Shown piece by piece: positions 1 to 10,585 of a stretch of DNA of 64,000 bases. Source of the DNA: Ereboglobus sp. (GTDB lineage Bacteria; Verrucomicrobiota; Verrucomicrobiia; Opitutales; Opitutaceae); contig JARKRC010000027.1 of the NCBI GenBank assembly GCA_029974595.1, forward strand, positions 310,001-374,000, read 5' to 3'. Under the pieces are notes generated by a model. That model was given only the letters and a program-made list of their open reading frames with translations, did not search any database and was not told the origin of the DNA. The translations under genes and the position numbers were made by a program. The first letter of the stretch is position 1. Every line of letters begins with the position of its first letter.

Positions 1-1
1 C

Positions 2-3000
2 GAAAGTCCCAGCGCCAACACCGACGCCCTCATCATCGCCGACGCGCAACTCGCGGATAGCGGCAGCTACGACGTCGTCATCACCAACCATGGCGGCAGC
101 GTCATCAGCGACGCCTGCCAGCTCACGGTCAGCGGTGCCGCCGCCGACTCAGAGCCCGCCATCACCGCCCAACCCGTCTCGACGATTACCAATGCCGGCG
201 ACTCCATCACGCTTTCCGTGACCGCCACCGGCGGTGCACTTTCCTACCAATGGTATAAGGACGGCGTGCTCCTCAGCGGCGAAACCGGTGCCACCCTCAC
301 TATCGCGAATCCGATGGCAGCCGACGCCGGCAGCTACCACGTCGTCGTCACCAACTCGCTCGGCGAGGCGACCAGCACCACGGTCACCGTGACGGTTGAA
401 AGCAGCACGCCAGCCGGGGCGGTGTTCATAAAAATGTCGCGCGACAGCTCGACGCAACCGGGCGTGACACTGACGACATCGGACACGATGAGCATCGCCG
501 TCCAAGGCAGCGGCTGGAATTACAGCGCCGCCGCACGCTACGACGGCACTGTTTGGAACAAAATCCTGATGCCCAACTCCGCCGATTCGATTAACTCCAA
601 CTCCACTGGTGTAAACGGGACCTTCCGTGTGAAAACAGCCGACGGCATCAGCTTGTTCACACCTTCTGGCGCAGCAACGGCTGCCACGCTCTCCATCGAC
701 ATCGTCATCGCCGACCGCGATGGCAATACCACGCGCATGGAACCCAACTACTGCACAGGGGCCACCACGGCGCTCGCGCCAAAAGGCCTCATGGAAAATG
801 GCTGGCGCATTTATCGCGGCGGCAACTCGGCCATCTACACGTTGAACGGCCTTGCTCACAACACCCACTACATCGCCTATTTTTACGGTGCGGCTGGAGC
901 AAACCAAGGCAGTCGCTATGTTCTTGATACTGCCAACACCGCAGTCTCCACCGCTGCCTGGGTTGAAACAATCGGTCCGGCTAACACGGAAATCTTCGCC
1001 AGCGACGGCACCAACATTGCCCCCAAGCCAGCTTCCCCCCAAGCCACCGCTGTCGTTGCCGACGAGGACAAACCATGGGGACTCTTGCATGCGATCACCG
1101 ATGCCACTGGCAAGCTGGTTTTCACCACGACAAGATCTGCCGCAGCCGGACAATATTATCAAGGCTTCCAGCTCATCCCCTATCCGAAAGCCGTCATCGA
1201 CGTTGACGTGCCATCGACACTATCCACCCCCACCGGCGGCACGACCACCATCACAATCACCGCGCTCGGCTTCGATGCCGGTGACCACCTCAGCTACCAA
1301 TGGCGCAAGGACGGCGTCGCCATCAACACCGCTGACAACCCCACCGCCAACACCGCCTCGCTCGTCATCACGGACACGCAAGACACCGACGAAGGTGATT
1401 ACGACGTCGTCATCACCAACTACGGCGGCAGCATCACCAGCGGCATTTGCACGGTTGAAACACTCGCGGGTGCCGGTGCCCCCACCATCTTCACGCAACC
1501 GGTCAACCAAACCGGCGTTGTAAACGGCACTGTTACTCTCAGCGTCGCCGCAGGCGGACAACCCCCGCTCACCTACGTCTGGCAAAAGAGCGCCAACGGC
1601 ACCGACTTCACAGACCTCGCAGACAGCAACAGCTCCTCGCGCGTCCTCGCCGGCATCGCCACCGCCGACGCTGGCTACTACCGCGTGAAAATCACCAACC
1701 CGCAGGATAGCGCCGGAGTTCTCAGCACCGCCATCACCCTCATCGTAAAACCTGTCATCATCACGCAACCCGGGAGCGCGGTCATTGCAATCGGCTCGCC
1801 CGCCACCCTCACCGTCGTGGCCGACGCTGGTCTCGCCACCGCGCCCTTCGCGCCCACCTATCAATGGCAACTCGACGGCACCGACATCCCCGGAGCCACC
1901 AGCGCGAGCTACACCATCCCCTCCTTCGCCGCTGGCGATGCCGGCGCCTACACCGTCACCGTTACCAACGCCGCTGGCGCCACCACCAGCGAGGCCGCCA
2001 CGCTCGCGTATCCGACCCTGCCAGCCTTCACCACGCAGCCCGTCGCTGCGTTGACCGCAGTCAACGGCATCCCAGTCAGATTTGTCGCCTCGGCCACCGG
2101 CATCCCTGCGCCAACCTACCAGTGGAACTTCAACGGTGCCCCGATCGCCAGCGCCACCAACGCCACCTACACCATCGCGTCGGTCACGCTCGCCGATTCC
2201 GGCACCTACACCGTCGTGGCAACCAACATGGCAGGCAACACCACCAGCGATGACTCCGTGCTCACCGTCCGCGACGCCACTGGTCCCGCGATCGTTTCCG
2301 ACGGTTTCGGCTCCACCGCCACCGGCGGCGCGGGCGGCCCCACCTACGTCGTCACCACTGCCGCCGACCTCCTTGAAAAGGCCAAACTCTCCGGTCCCGC
2401 CATCATCACCGTCTCCGGCACCATCAACCTGATCGCCGCGGGCGTTGACAAGAAGCGGGTTGGCCTGACTGCCAATAAAACCCTCCAAGGCGCCGACGCC
2501 AACGCGCTCATCGTCGGCGAGGTTGGCATCTACGACACCAACAACGTCATTGTCCGCGGCCTCACCATCACGCACCCCGGCACCACCATTGACACCGATC
2601 CCACCTCTCCGACTCGCGGTAAATACCTCGACAGCGGCGACGGCATCAATGTGTGGAACTCCACAAACGTCTTCATCACCCATTGCACCATCTACGACTG
2701 CGGCGACGGCTGCATTGACATCACCCGCCCTGGCACGCGCAACGTCACTGTCTCCTGGTGCAAATTCTATTACACAAGCGACAACTTTATTCACCGCTTC
2801 ACCATGATCCTCGGCAACATCGAGCCGGACGACCCGAATTACGTCGCCCCGAACTACACCACCCTGCACCACAACTGGTGGGCCGAGCTATGCCACGAGC
2901 GCATGCCCGCCGCCACGAGTGCGCGCGGCCACATGTATGGCAATTACTTCACCTGCGCTGGAAACTTCTACTCCAGTAACGCCCGCAACAACACCCACCT

Positions 3001-5011
3001 CCTCGTCGAGCACAGCTACTATGGCACGGGTGTGAACAATCCCGTCGGAAAAAGCGCCGGCACAACCGGCCTCATCCGCACCATCAACAACATCTACAAC
3101 GCCACCACCGGCTCCATCGACCCCGGCACTGATACCGTCTTCACACCGTCCTATTCGTACCAACTCGACGACGCAGCCGACATCCCCGCGCTGATGCCGC
3201 AATACGGCGGTAACACCGACGGTGCATTCTCGGTTACACCCGCCGTGGCCCAGCCGCTGAGTGTCGTCGCTTCAACGACAACGCCCCTCCAAGGCGACAC
3301 GGTCACCCTCGTCCCTTCGCTCGGCAACGCAGGCACCGCCTACCAATGGCGTTTGAACAACTTCGACATCGCCGGCGCGACATCCGAAACACTCACGCTC
3401 CCCAACTTCCAATCCGCCAATCTCGGCGCCTACACCGTCGTCGTGACCACCGCGCCCGGCAAATACACTGTCAGCTCGCCGACCACGCTTGTCTTCGGTC
3501 CTGCTCCTTCCTTTCCCAACGCAACCGGCGGCGCAATCGCGGCGGTAACCGGCAAATCGGTCACCCTCAGCCCCGCCGTGAACGGCGAAGAACTCAACTA
3601 TCAGTGGCAACGCTACGACGGCAGTGCGTGGGTCAATATCACCGATGACTCCACCTACTCCGGCGCCACCACGGGCTCGCTCACCATCGCAAACATCGGC
3701 GACGCGCAAGCCGGCCAGTATCGCCTCGTCGTTACCAACCCGAGCGGCCCCGCTACCACAGACCCCTACACCCTGTCCATAGCCCCCGTGCTCTTCCCGC
3801 ACCCCACCGGCATTGCGCTCGACTCCTATGGTGATCTCTACGTGGCCGACTCCGCGCTCAACGTGATCCGCAAGATCGCCGCGGGCGGCACCACCGCCAC
3901 CCTCTACGCCGGCATACCCAACAGCGGCGGATTCAAGGACGGCGCCTTCGGCGTGAGCACCCTCAACTTTGGCCCATACTCCTACAACTCGCTGGCCATC
4001 GACGCCACCGGCAATCTTTACGTCGTAGACACCGGCAACAAGGTTGTCCGCCGCGTCAATCGTGATGGCTCGCTCACCACGCTCGCGGGCGACGCCTCCG
4101 GCATCGGCAATCGCGACGGCATCGGCACGGCCGCGCTCTTCTCCTCGCCCAACGGCATTTCGTTCGACCGCACCAACGGCGCCACCTATGTGGCCGACAC
4201 CAACAACCACACCATCCGCAAGCTCACGCCGATGAACGCTTCCTACGGCGTCTACATAGGCAACATCGTCGCCACCATCAACGGCGTGGCCGGCGTGAGC
4301 GGCGACAGCGACGCCCCGATGACTCTCTCGGGCTCTACGCTGGTATTGACCGGCACAGCACTCTACAACCACCCGGCCGCGGTAGCTTACTCGGGCACAT
4401 GCCTCTACGTTGCCGATGCCGGCAACAACACGATCCGCAAATTCATCTTGAGCGGTAGCTACCTCGGCGAAGTCACCACGCTCGCTGGCATGCCCGGAGC
4501 CTCGGGCTATGACGACGGTGCCGGCATGTATGCCCTCTTCAACCAGCCCAAGGCCATCGTCACCGACGCCAGCGGTTCCAACATCTACATCGCCGACACG
4601 GGCAACCACACCATCCGCCGCGTCACCCGTTTGGGCGTCGTCACCACCCTCGCCGGTCTGCCCACGGTCAGCGGCCTGGCCGACGGCGTCGGCGAGGAAG
4701 CCCTCTTCAACCAGCCCAGCGCGCTCGCCCTCGACATCTCCGGCAGCAACCTCTACGTGGCCGACACCGGCAATGCCACCGTGCGCAAGATCGTCATCAA
4801 CGGCACCACCGCCACCGTTTCGACGCTCTCCGTGCTCACCGTGAGCGACAGCCTCCCGCCCAGCGGCACGGTCCCGCCCTTCACGCCCGGCGACGAAGGC
4901 AGCGGCGAAGGCGGCGGCGCTGGCGGTGGCGGCGCACCCACCCACTGGTATCTTTCCGCCCTCGCGGCCCTGGCGCTCCTGCGCCTCGTGCGGTGGGGTA
5001 GAAAAAGCTGA
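2..5011 (+). CDS. Secreted Ig-like / pectate lyase / NHL-propeller protein (5' end outside window)
   Basis: The frame is open from the first bases, so the gene starts upstream; 1669 residues are visible. Order by nucleotide: two Ig-like domains (to about 400, with the recurring GxYxVVVTN strand), an unassigned segment (415-1190), four more Ig-like domains (1200-2275), a PL1-like right-handed beta-helix (about 2285-3200, with LHHNWW, ERMP and HMYGNYF motifs typical of pectate lyases), two further Ig domains (3230-3780), then six NHL-type repeats (YVADTGNxTIRK; 3785-4840) that should close a six-bladed propeller. The C-terminus is Gly-rich, then a hydrophobic helix, then an Arg/Lys tail, which looks like a GlyGly-CTERM or similar sorting signal (inference). 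Probable role: a cell-surface pectin-binding and pectin-cleaving enzyme. An intrinsic terminator follows 21 bp after the stop. Confidence 0.88.
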   Translation, partial: ESPSANTDALIIADAQLADSGSYDVVITNHGGSVISDACQLTVSGAAADSEPAITAQPVSTITNAGDSITLSVTATGGALSYQWYKDGVLLSGETGATLTIANPMAADAGSYHVVVTNSLGEATSTTVTVTVESSTPAGAVFIKMSRDSSTQPGVTLTTSDTMSIAVQGSGWNYSAAARYDGTVWNKILMPNSADSINSNSTGVNGTFRVKTADGISLFTPSGAATAATLSIDIVIADRDGNTTRMEPNYCTGATTALAPKGLMENGWRIYRGGNSAIYTLNGLAHNTHYIAYFYGAAGANQGSRYVLDTANTAVSTAAWVETIGPANTEIFASDGTNIAPKPASPQATAVVADEDKPWGLLHAITDATGKLVFTTTRSAAAGQYYQGFQLIPYPKAVIDVDVPSTLSTPTGGTTTITITALGFDAGDHLSYQWRKDGVAINTADNPTANTASLVITDTQDTDEGDYDVVITNYGGSITSGICTVETLAGAGAPTIFTQPVNQTGVVNGTVTLSVAAGGQPPLTYVWQKSANGTDFTDLADSNSSSRVLAGIATADAGYYRVKITNPQDSAGVLSTAITLIVKPVIITQPGSAVIAIGSPATLTVVADAGLATAPFAPTYQWQLDGTDIPGATSASYTIPSFAAGDAGAYTVTVTNAAGATTSEAATLAYPTLPAFTTQPVAALTAVNGIPVRFVASATGIPAPTYQWNFNGAPIASATNATYTIASVTLADSGTYTVVATNMAGNTTSDDSVLTVRDATGPAIVSDGFGSTATGGAGGPTYVVTTAADLLEKAKLSGPAIITVSGTINLIAAGVDKKRVGLTANKTLQGADANALIVGEVGIYDTNNVIVRGLTITHPGTTIDTDPTSPTRGKYLDSGDGINVWNSTNVFITHCTIYDCGDGCIDITRPGTRNVTVSWCKFYYTSDNFIHRFTMILGNIEPDDPNYVAPNYTTLHHNWWAELCHERMPAATSARGHMYGNYFTCAGNFYSSNARNNTHLLVEHSYYGTGVNNPVGKSAGTTGLIRTINNIYNATTGSIDPGTDTVFTPSYSYQLDDAADIPALMPQYGGNTDGAFSVTPAVAQPLSVVASTTTPLQGDTVTLVPSLGNAGTAYQWRLNNFDIAGATSETLTLPNFQSANLGAYTVVVTTAPGKYTVSSPTTLVFGPAPSFPNATGGAIAAVTGKSVTLSPAVNGEELNYQWQRYDGSAWVNITDDSTYSGATTGSLTIANIGDAQAGQYRLVVTNPSGPATTDPYTLSIAPVLFPHPTGIALDSYGDLYVADSALNVIRKIAAGGTTATLYAGIPNSGGFKDGAFGVSTLNFGPYSYNSLAIDATGNLYVVDTGNKVVRRVNRDGSLTTLAGDASGIGNRDGIGTAALFSSPNGISFDRTNGATYVADTNNHTIRKLTPMNASYGVYIGNIVATINGVAGVSGDSDAPMTLSGSTLVLTGTALYNHPAAVAYSGTCLYVADAGNNTIRKFILSGSYLGEVTTLAGMPGASGYDDGAGMYALFNQPKAIVTDASGSNIYIADTGNHTIRRVTRLGVVTTLAGLPTVSGLADGVGEEALFNQPSALALDISGSNLYVADTGNATVRKIVINGTTATVSTLSVLTVSDSLPPSGTVPPFTPGDEGSGEGGGAGGGGAPTHWYLSALAALALLRLVRWGRKS

Positions 5012-5032
5012 AAAGCTCTATAATTCGTAACA

Positions 5033-5061
5033 GGGGCGCACCTCACCGTGCGTCCCTTTTT
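5033..5061 (+). terminator. Rho-independent terminator
   Basis: The stem GGGGCGCAC (5033-5041) pairs with GTGCGTCCC (5048-5056): nine pairs including one G-U, with a 6-nt loop, followed directly by five T. It ends the Ig-pectate lyase-NHL gene. Confidence 0.9.
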
Positions 5062-5125
5062 ATTGATCCATAATGAATTGTGATTTTTCTTGTAAAATTG
5101 AAGTTGAAGTTCAATTTTGCAAAAA

Positions 5126-6295
5126 ATGATCCAGCGCGCTTGTATTGAACGAATAATTGCTCTTTCGACACAATTTCCGGCGGTGACCGTGCTTGGAATG
5201 CGGCAAGTCGGCAAAACAACGCTCGCCAGACAGGCGTTTCCCGATGCGACGTATGTTGATTTGGAGAACCCGGAGACGCGTCGGAGGTTTTTGGAAGACA
5301 CGAGTTTTTCCATTTCAGAAGCGGGGGCGAATACTGCGGGCACGATTATTTTTGACGAGGCGCAACTGGTGCCGCCGCTGTTTGAGGCGTTGCGCGGAGT
5401 AATCGATGCCGACCGCAAGCGCAACGGACGTTTTATTCTGCTCGGCTCGGCGCAACCTGCGTTGATTCGTTCCATTTCCGAAACGCTGGCGGGGCGGGTG
5501 GGAAGCGTCGAATTGGAGCCTCTGGTTACAAGCGAGGTCCGGCCCGATGCGCCTGTTTCCGCGATGCACCGACTCTGGCTGCATGGAGGCATGCCTGATG
5601 CGCTCAACGGAAATTTTCGCGAGTGGTGGGCCACGTATATCGATACGTTTGTCGAGCGCGATCTCGCGAGGTTCGGGTTGCAGACCGATCCGTTTTTGCT
5701 GCGCCGTTTGCTCACATTGCTGGCGCATCAACAGGGCGGTTTGTTGAATCACTCCGACCTGGCGCGCATCGGCGATGTTTCCGTGCACACCATCCAGCGG
5801 TATCTCGATTTGCTGGAGGGGACGTTTTTGATCCGGCGCTTGCGACCCTACTTTGCGAACGTGGGCAAGCGGCTTGTGAAGGCTCCGTGCTGTTATCTGC
5901 GCGATACGGGAATGCTGCACCATTTGCTCAATCTGAACTCACTGGAGGAAGTGCGTTCGCATCCGGTTGCGGGAGCGAGCTGGAAGACGTTTATCGTGGA
6001 GGAAATCCAGCGGCGCACGCATTTGGAGGACCCGTTCGCGTCGTTTTTTTTCTGGCGAACCTCCGACGGGCACGAGGCGGATTTGCTCATTGAGCGCGGA
6101 GGCAAGGCAGACACACTTGTGGAGGTTAAGCTTGGTGGCGGGGCGGACGCAAAGGCGGCGGCAAAACTTGCCGCGATTGCAAAACAACTCGGCGCGCGCC
6201 GCGCCTGCATCGTCAGCCAGCAAGACGGGCGCGAAATGCTCAACCCGGTCGTCGAGCGCATCGGTCCCGAAGAGTTGTTTGCGCGGCGGTGGTGA
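5126..6295 (+). CDS. AAA-family ATP-binding protein (ATPase + DUF4143)
   Basis: 389 residues. The N-terminal ATPase domain has a Walker A motif GMRQVGKTT (about residues 24-32) and Walker B TIIFDEAQ (73-80). The C-terminal half has the look of DUF4143, with the restriction-endonuclease-like end EADLLIERGGK...LVEVKLG. Proteins of this type are widespread, cytoplasmic and poorly characterised; no polysaccharide role is implied, and it is probably a passenger between carbohydrate genes. The ATG at 5126 was chosen; an in-frame TTG at 5117 is possible but adds only three residues. No ribosome binding site stands out. Confidence 0.88.
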   Translation: MIQRACIERIIALSTQFPAVTVLGMRQVGKTTLARQAFPDATYVDLENPETRRRFLEDTSFSISEAGANTAGTIIFDEAQLVPPLFEALRGVIDADRKRNGRFILLGSAQPALIRSISETLAGRVGSVELEPLVTSEVRPDAPVSAMHRLWLHGGMPDALNGNFREWWATYIDTFVERDLARFGLQTDPFLLRRLLTLLAHQQGGLLNHSDLARIGDVSVHTIQRYLDLLEGTFLIRRLRPYFANVGKRLVKAPCCYLRDTGMLHHLLNLNSLEEVRSHPVAGASWKTFIVEEIQRRTHLEDPFASFFFWRTSDGHEADLLIERGGKADTLVEVKLGGGADAKAAAKLAAIAKQLGARRACIVSQQDGREMLNPVVERIGPEELFARRW

Positions 6296-6380
6296 TGTTT
6301 TGGAGAAAGCAAAAAGACGTTTTTCGAATGTCCCGGAATAAATAAGTTTTGGAAATTTTTATAGGCGGTTCCCGCGCCGA

Positions 6381-6394
6381 GTGCGACAATGCGC
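6381..6394 (+). promoter_or_regulatory. Putative operator, motif A copy 1
   Basis: GTGCGACAATGCGC lies about 110 bp upstream of the GH51 start. The identical 14-mer occurs at 21470, and near copies occur at 9093 and 20549, each upstream of a carbohydrate gene. The regulator is not identified in the window. Confidence 0.45.
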
Positions 6395-6505
6395 ATTCCG
6401 GCGGGATTGATGTCTGCGGCGCGGATGCACATTTTGGTGCTTGTCTAATTTTGAGCTATCAACGCTGAAAACCAGCATAACCCTGATCCGCACCTCCCTC
6501 TGCCA

Positions 6506-8980
6506 TTGCAACCCACGCTTCCAGAAACCCGCACCCTTACTCCCAAAATCATCGCCCTCGCCATGGCTGCTTCCGCTCTTTTTGCGCAATCAGCCGGGGC
6601 CGCGTCCGCCGACATCCGCGTGGACGTCGATAAACCCACGGTGTCGCTCAGTCCTTATCTTTACGGGCTCTTTTATGAAGACATCAATTATGGCGCCGAC
6701 GGCGGCCTTTATGCTGAGCTCGTCCAGAATCGCTCGTTTGAGTATCATCCCTACGAATATAAACCGCACGCGGCCTCCACAAAGGACGCGCTTTACGCAT
6801 GGGAAAAAATCGAGCGCAAGGGTGCCAGGGCCGACATCGCCGTCGTGGACGATCAGCCGCTCAATGCAAACAATACAAAATATCTCGAAATCAAAATCGC
6901 GCAGTCCGGCGAGGCCGGCGTGAGCAACAGCGGCTTTTGGGGAATCCCCATCGACGCCGGTGCGAAATACGATTTTTCCGTCTTCGCGCGTAGAAGTGCA
7001 GATTGGGACGGCGCGGCAACGCTCGTCATATCGCTCGAATTACCCGATGGCACATCCGCAGGTTCGATCACTCTTGACGGCATCGGCACCCAATGGGCAA
7101 AGCACACCGGCGTCATCACCGCCTTGAAAACGGCGGACAAGGCGAAACTTGCCGTCACGACAACCGGCAAAGGCACGCTCGCGCTCGACATGATTTCGCT
7201 CTTCCCGCAGGAAACTTGGGGCGGCCGGAAAAACGGTCTGCGCAAGGATATGGTTCAAGCGATCAAAGACTTGAATCCAAAGTTCCTCCGATTCCCGGGC
7301 GGCTGCATCGCGCACGGACTTGGCATCAAGAATATGTATCGCTGGAAAGACAGCGTCGGGCCGGTCGAGGAGCGCAAACCCAACTTCAACCTCTGGGGTT
7401 ATTATCAAACCTACGGACTCGGCTACTATGAATATTTCCTTTTGTGCGAAGACCTCGGAATGACGCCGCTGCCGGTCGTCCCCGTTGGTGTCTCCTGCGG
7501 ATTTCGCGGACTGGAAGCCGTTCCAATGGACCAACTCCAGCCGCATATACAAGACGTCCTCGATCTCATCGAATTCTCCAACGGCCCCACGACCAGCGAA
7601 TGGGGCGCCGTGCGCGCGAAGATGGGGCATCCCGCGCCGTTCAACATGGAATACATCTGCCTCGGCAACGAGGAGCACAACAGTCCGGAGTTCCGTGAAC
7701 GCTTTCCACTGTTTGTCGAAGCTGTCAGGGCGAAACACCCCGAAATCAAAATCATCGGCACATCCGGTTTTGGAATCAAACCCGCCCAATATGAAATGAT
7801 GGCGAAACTGAAAGTGCATAGTTCCGACGAACATTATTACGAAACCCCCGAGTGGTTTATACATAACCAAAACCGTTTCGACACATTAGACCGCAGCAAA
7901 CCGAAAATCTTTGTCGGTGAATATGCTTCGCGAGGCAACAGGCTGATCAATGCCTTGGGCGAGGCCGCTTACCTGACCGGTGTCGAACGCAACGGCGACA
8001 TTGTCGAGATGGCCAGCTACGCGCCGCTCTTTGCGCGCACCGACATCGATGTGCGAACCTGGCGCCCCGATCTTATATTTTTCGACAACCGCCAGTTGAT
8101 GCGCACGCCAAACTACTACGTGCAACAACTCTTCGGCCAAAACAAAGGCGATGTTTATCTCTCCAACACCCACGTGCTGAAAGACGGCTTCATACCCGGC
8201 CCCATCGCCGGCGCGCCGGGCATCGGCTCGTGGCAGGCGGCCATCGAAGTCTCGGAGTTCACGGTGAACGGCCGCAAACTCGACCTCTCGCAATGGAAGG
8301 CGGATCGCGGCAATTTCAAGATGCAGGATGGCAATTGCGTGCAATCCGACCCGCGCGAAAAACCGGCCATGAGCCTGGCCAATGAGAACTTCTCGGACAA
8401 AACCATCACCTACACCACCCGCTTTCGCAAAACCGACGGCAGGGGAGGATTCATAATCCGCTTCGGCGCCGATAAAAGAGGCCGGGGCGGCTATTGGTGG
8501 AATCTCGGTAACGCGGACAACACCCGTCACGCACTGGAGTGTTTCGGTGAAAACAGTGACAGACGTATCATTGTTACGCAGGAGCCCGGCTCGATCACCG
8601 AAGGCTGGCACGACGTCAAAGTCGTCACGACGCCCGACTCCATCGAATGCTCGCTCGACGGAAAACTGATCCACGCATACAAAATACCGTCCGTGCCGCT
8701 CAGCGTGGCATCAACCTACGACAAGACAGCCGGTGAGATAATAATAAAACTGGTGAATCCGAGCCCCGAGGCCATTGATGCAAACATCACACTCGCAGGT
8801 GCGAAGATTGTGGCGAAAAAAGGAACACTCATCTCGCTCTCGGGTGCAAAGGAAGCGGTCAATACGATCGGAGAACCGGAAATCGTTAGACCGATGACAG
8901 CGGAAATCAATGTCGCGTCTGAATTCAAGCATCTCATACCGGCGATGTCCGTGGAATGCATCCGCATAAAGGGGGAGTAA
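6506..8980 (+). CDS. Secreted alpha-L-arabinofuranosidase, GH51
   Basis: 824 residues. It should release terminal arabinofuranose from arabinan or arabinoxylan side chains outside the cytoplasm. The signal peptide (hydrophobic core IIALAMAASALFAQ, Ala-rich cleavage site) is complete only if translation starts at TTG 6506; the first in-frame ATG (6563) would remove the basic N-region. The catalytic domain shows the GH51 acid/base Glu in LGNEE (about residue 389) and the nucleophile Glu in VGEYAS (about residue 472). The C-terminal beta-sandwich appears to be interrupted by a concanavalin-like segment (about residues 575-730: GFIIRFG, WWNLG, WHDVKV), an arrangement familiar from Bacteroidetes GH51 enzymes. 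Motif A lies upstream. Confidence 0.9.
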   Translation: MQPTLPETRTLTPKIIALAMAASALFAQSAGAASADIRVDVDKPTVSLSPYLYGLFYEDINYGADGGLYAELVQNRSFEYHPYEYKPHAASTKDALYAWEKIERKGARADIAVVDDQPLNANNTKYLEIKIAQSGEAGVSNSGFWGIPIDAGAKYDFSVFARRSADWDGAATLVISLELPDGTSAGSITLDGIGTQWAKHTGVITALKTADKAKLAVTTTGKGTLALDMISLFPQETWGGRKNGLRKDMVQAIKDLNPKFLRFPGGCIAHGLGIKNMYRWKDSVGPVEERKPNFNLWGYYQTYGLGYYEYFLLCEDLGMTPLPVVPVGVSCGFRGLEAVPMDQLQPHIQDVLDLIEFSNGPTTSEWGAVRAKMGHPAPFNMEYICLGNEEHNSPEFRERFPLFVEAVRAKHPEIKIIGTSGFGIKPAQYEMMAKLKVHSSDEHYYETPEWFIHNQNRFDTLDRSKPKIFVGEYASRGNRLINALGEAAYLTGVERNGDIVEMASYAPLFARTDIDVRTWRPDLIFFDNRQLMRTPNYYVQQLFGQNKGDVYLSNTHVLKDGFIPGPIAGAPGIGSWQAAIEVSEFTVNGRKLDLSQWKADRGNFKMQDGNCVQSDPREKPAMSLANENFSDKTITYTTRFRKTDGRGGFIIRFGADKRGRGGYWWNLGNADNTRHALECFGENSDRRIIVTQEPGSITEGWHDVKVVTTPDSIECSLDGKLIHAYKIPSVPLSVASTYDKTAGEIIIKLVNPSPEAIDANITLAGAKIVAKKGTLISLSGAKEAVNTIGEPEIVRPMTAEINVASEFKHLIPAMSVECIRIKGE

Positions 8981-9092
8981 TCTTTTCTACGTTTGCCGGT
9001 CGATCCCGTTGTCGTTTCCAATGCAAAGCACCGGGAGCCATGCCGGAATGAGAATTAAAACACGGTGAACGAATGAGACCAACTTCACTTTT

Positions 9093-9106
9093 GTGCAACG
9101 ATGCGC
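9093..9106 (+). promoter_or_regulatory. Putative operator, motif A copy 2
   Basis: GTGCAACGATGCGC, flanked as TTGTGC...GCACA, lies about 120 bp upstream of the Tat-exported oxidoreductase. It differs from copies 1 and 3 at two positions (A for G and G for A). Confidence 0.4.
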
Positions 9107-9227
9107 ACAGCGGAATGATTGAGTTATTCACGGGAATGCCAATTAATCCCCGGCAGACCGCGCAATAACGCGCGCCTCTTTTGCTTCAGACGACAGCTTG
9201 GAATAACAAACACGCAGTTCCTCCTCC

Positions 9228-10550
9228 ATGAATCGACGTTCCTTCCTCAAGACCCTCGCCGCGGGCACCGTGGCCGCCTCCGCAACAAATGTCTTTCCGC
9301 AAATCATCCGCGCGCAGACTCTCGGGCTCAATGGCGGGGTCGCGCCAAGCAACCGCCTCAACTTCGCCCTCATCGGCTGCGGCGGGCAGGGCATGATGGA
9401 CATGATCAACGCGCTTTCCAACAAACACGCCCGTATTCTTGCCGCCTGCGATCCGGATGATTCGCGAACGTCGGGCTTTCGGGACCGGCTTGCCAAGGAT
9501 CATCCCGAAGCGTCCGCCGGCATCACCACCTGCCGTGACTTCCGCGAGATCATCGCCCGCCCGGACATCGACGCGGTGCTCATCGGCACGCCCGATCACT
9601 GGCACGCGCTTGCCGCCATCGCCGCCGCGCGGGCAGGGAAACATATTTATTGCGAAAAACCGCTCGCCAGTTCCATCGCCGAAGGCCGGGCCATGGTTGA
9701 TGCGGTCAATCTAGCCGGCGTCACCTGTCAGGTCGGTTCGCAGCAGCGCTCCGGCTCCGAGTTTCAGCGTCTGATTGATCTCACCCGGGGCGGCTATCTT
9801 GGAAAAATCACCTCCATCAAAGTCGGCCTCCCTCGCGACACGCAGCGGCGGCCCAAAAATGCGCCGCCTCCGCGCCCTGAGACAATTCCCGCTGACTTCG
9901 ATTACAATCTCTGGCTCGGGCCCGTCGAGGCGATGCCATATTTCAAGGACTATTGCCACTTTCACTGGCGCTGGAATTACGCCTTCGCGGGAGGGCAGGT
10001 TGGCGATTGGATTGGTCATCATTATGACATCGCGGCTCTGGCGATGAATGTCGCGGGTCAGCAACCTGTCGCTATTAAAAAAGCCTCCGCCACCTTTATT
10101 GACGACAGTCCGCTTTACAACACTGCCCGTGATTACTCATTCGAGGCGCACTACGCCAATGGAACGGTTATCGACGTTTCGTCCGCTTATCCGAGCGGCA
10201 TCCGGGTCGAGGGCACCGATGGTTGGACTGCCGCGGATCGCGGGAAAAGCGATCACAGTGACGAGGCTCTTCGCCGCGTGGTCATCCCCGCGCAGGCGCG
10301 CATTGTCGCCGATGGTCCGCGAGGACATATAGACCAGTTTATTGATGCCGTCCTTACCGGGGCCGCGCCGCGCTGCCCCATTGGCGAGGCGCACAACATC
10401 GCCGCCGTCGCGCATCTTGCCAACGCCGCCTTCCGCTCGGGGCGTGGCGAACTCCGCTGGAATCCGGCATCGGAAACCGCCGTTGGCGCGCCCGATGCCG
10501 CCGCTTTCCTGCGGCGCGCCTATCGCGCTCCGTGGAGCCTTGCCGCGTGA
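9228..10550 (+). CDS. Tat-exported Gfo/Idh/MocA-family oxidoreductase
   Basis: 440 residues. The N-terminus carries a twin-arginine signal (RRSFLK at residues 3-8 followed by an Ala-rich hydrophobic stretch), so the enzyme is exported folded, with its nucleotide. The Rossmann motif GCGGQG is at 50-55 and the family catalytic motif CEKPLA follows the NAD-binding domain. The family performs NAD(P)-dependent redox chemistry on sugars, cyclitols and glycosides; the substrate cannot be read from the sequence. It sits 35 bp before a ThuA-HEAT gene, and an MFS transporter and a second Gfo/Idh/MocA enzyme follow. This grouping is reminiscent of 3-keto-glycoside pathways (inference). Confidence 0.9.
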   Translation: MNRRSFLKTLAAGTVAASATNVFPQIIRAQTLGLNGGVAPSNRLNFALIGCGGQGMMDMINALSNKHARILAACDPDDSRTSGFRDRLAKDHPEASAGITTCRDFREIIARPDIDAVLIGTPDHWHALAAIAAARAGKHIYCEKPLASSIAEGRAMVDAVNLAGVTCQVGSQQRSGSEFQRLIDLTRGGYLGKITSIKVGLPRDTQRRPKNAPPPRPETIPADFDYNLWLGPVEAMPYFKDYCHFHWRWNYAFAGGQVGDWIGHHYDIAALAMNVAGQQPVAIKKASATFIDDSPLYNTARDYSFEAHYANGTVIDVSSAYPSGIRVEGTDGWTAADRGKSDHSDEALRRVVIPAQARIVADGPRGHIDQFIDAVLTGAAPRCPIGEAHNIAAVAHLANAAFRSGRGELRWNPASETAVGAPDAAAFLRRAYRAPWSLAA

Positions 10551-10585
10551 GGCGGATTTCCAAAAACCAATTTCCAATTTTCAAA

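Noticed and set aside
1220-4945. Long antisense open frames (550 and 557 codons) opposite the Ig-pectate lyase-NHL gene
   Set aside because: Gly/Asp/Val-rich low-complexity translations, mirror images of a GC-rich repetitive gene; no domain or start signal.
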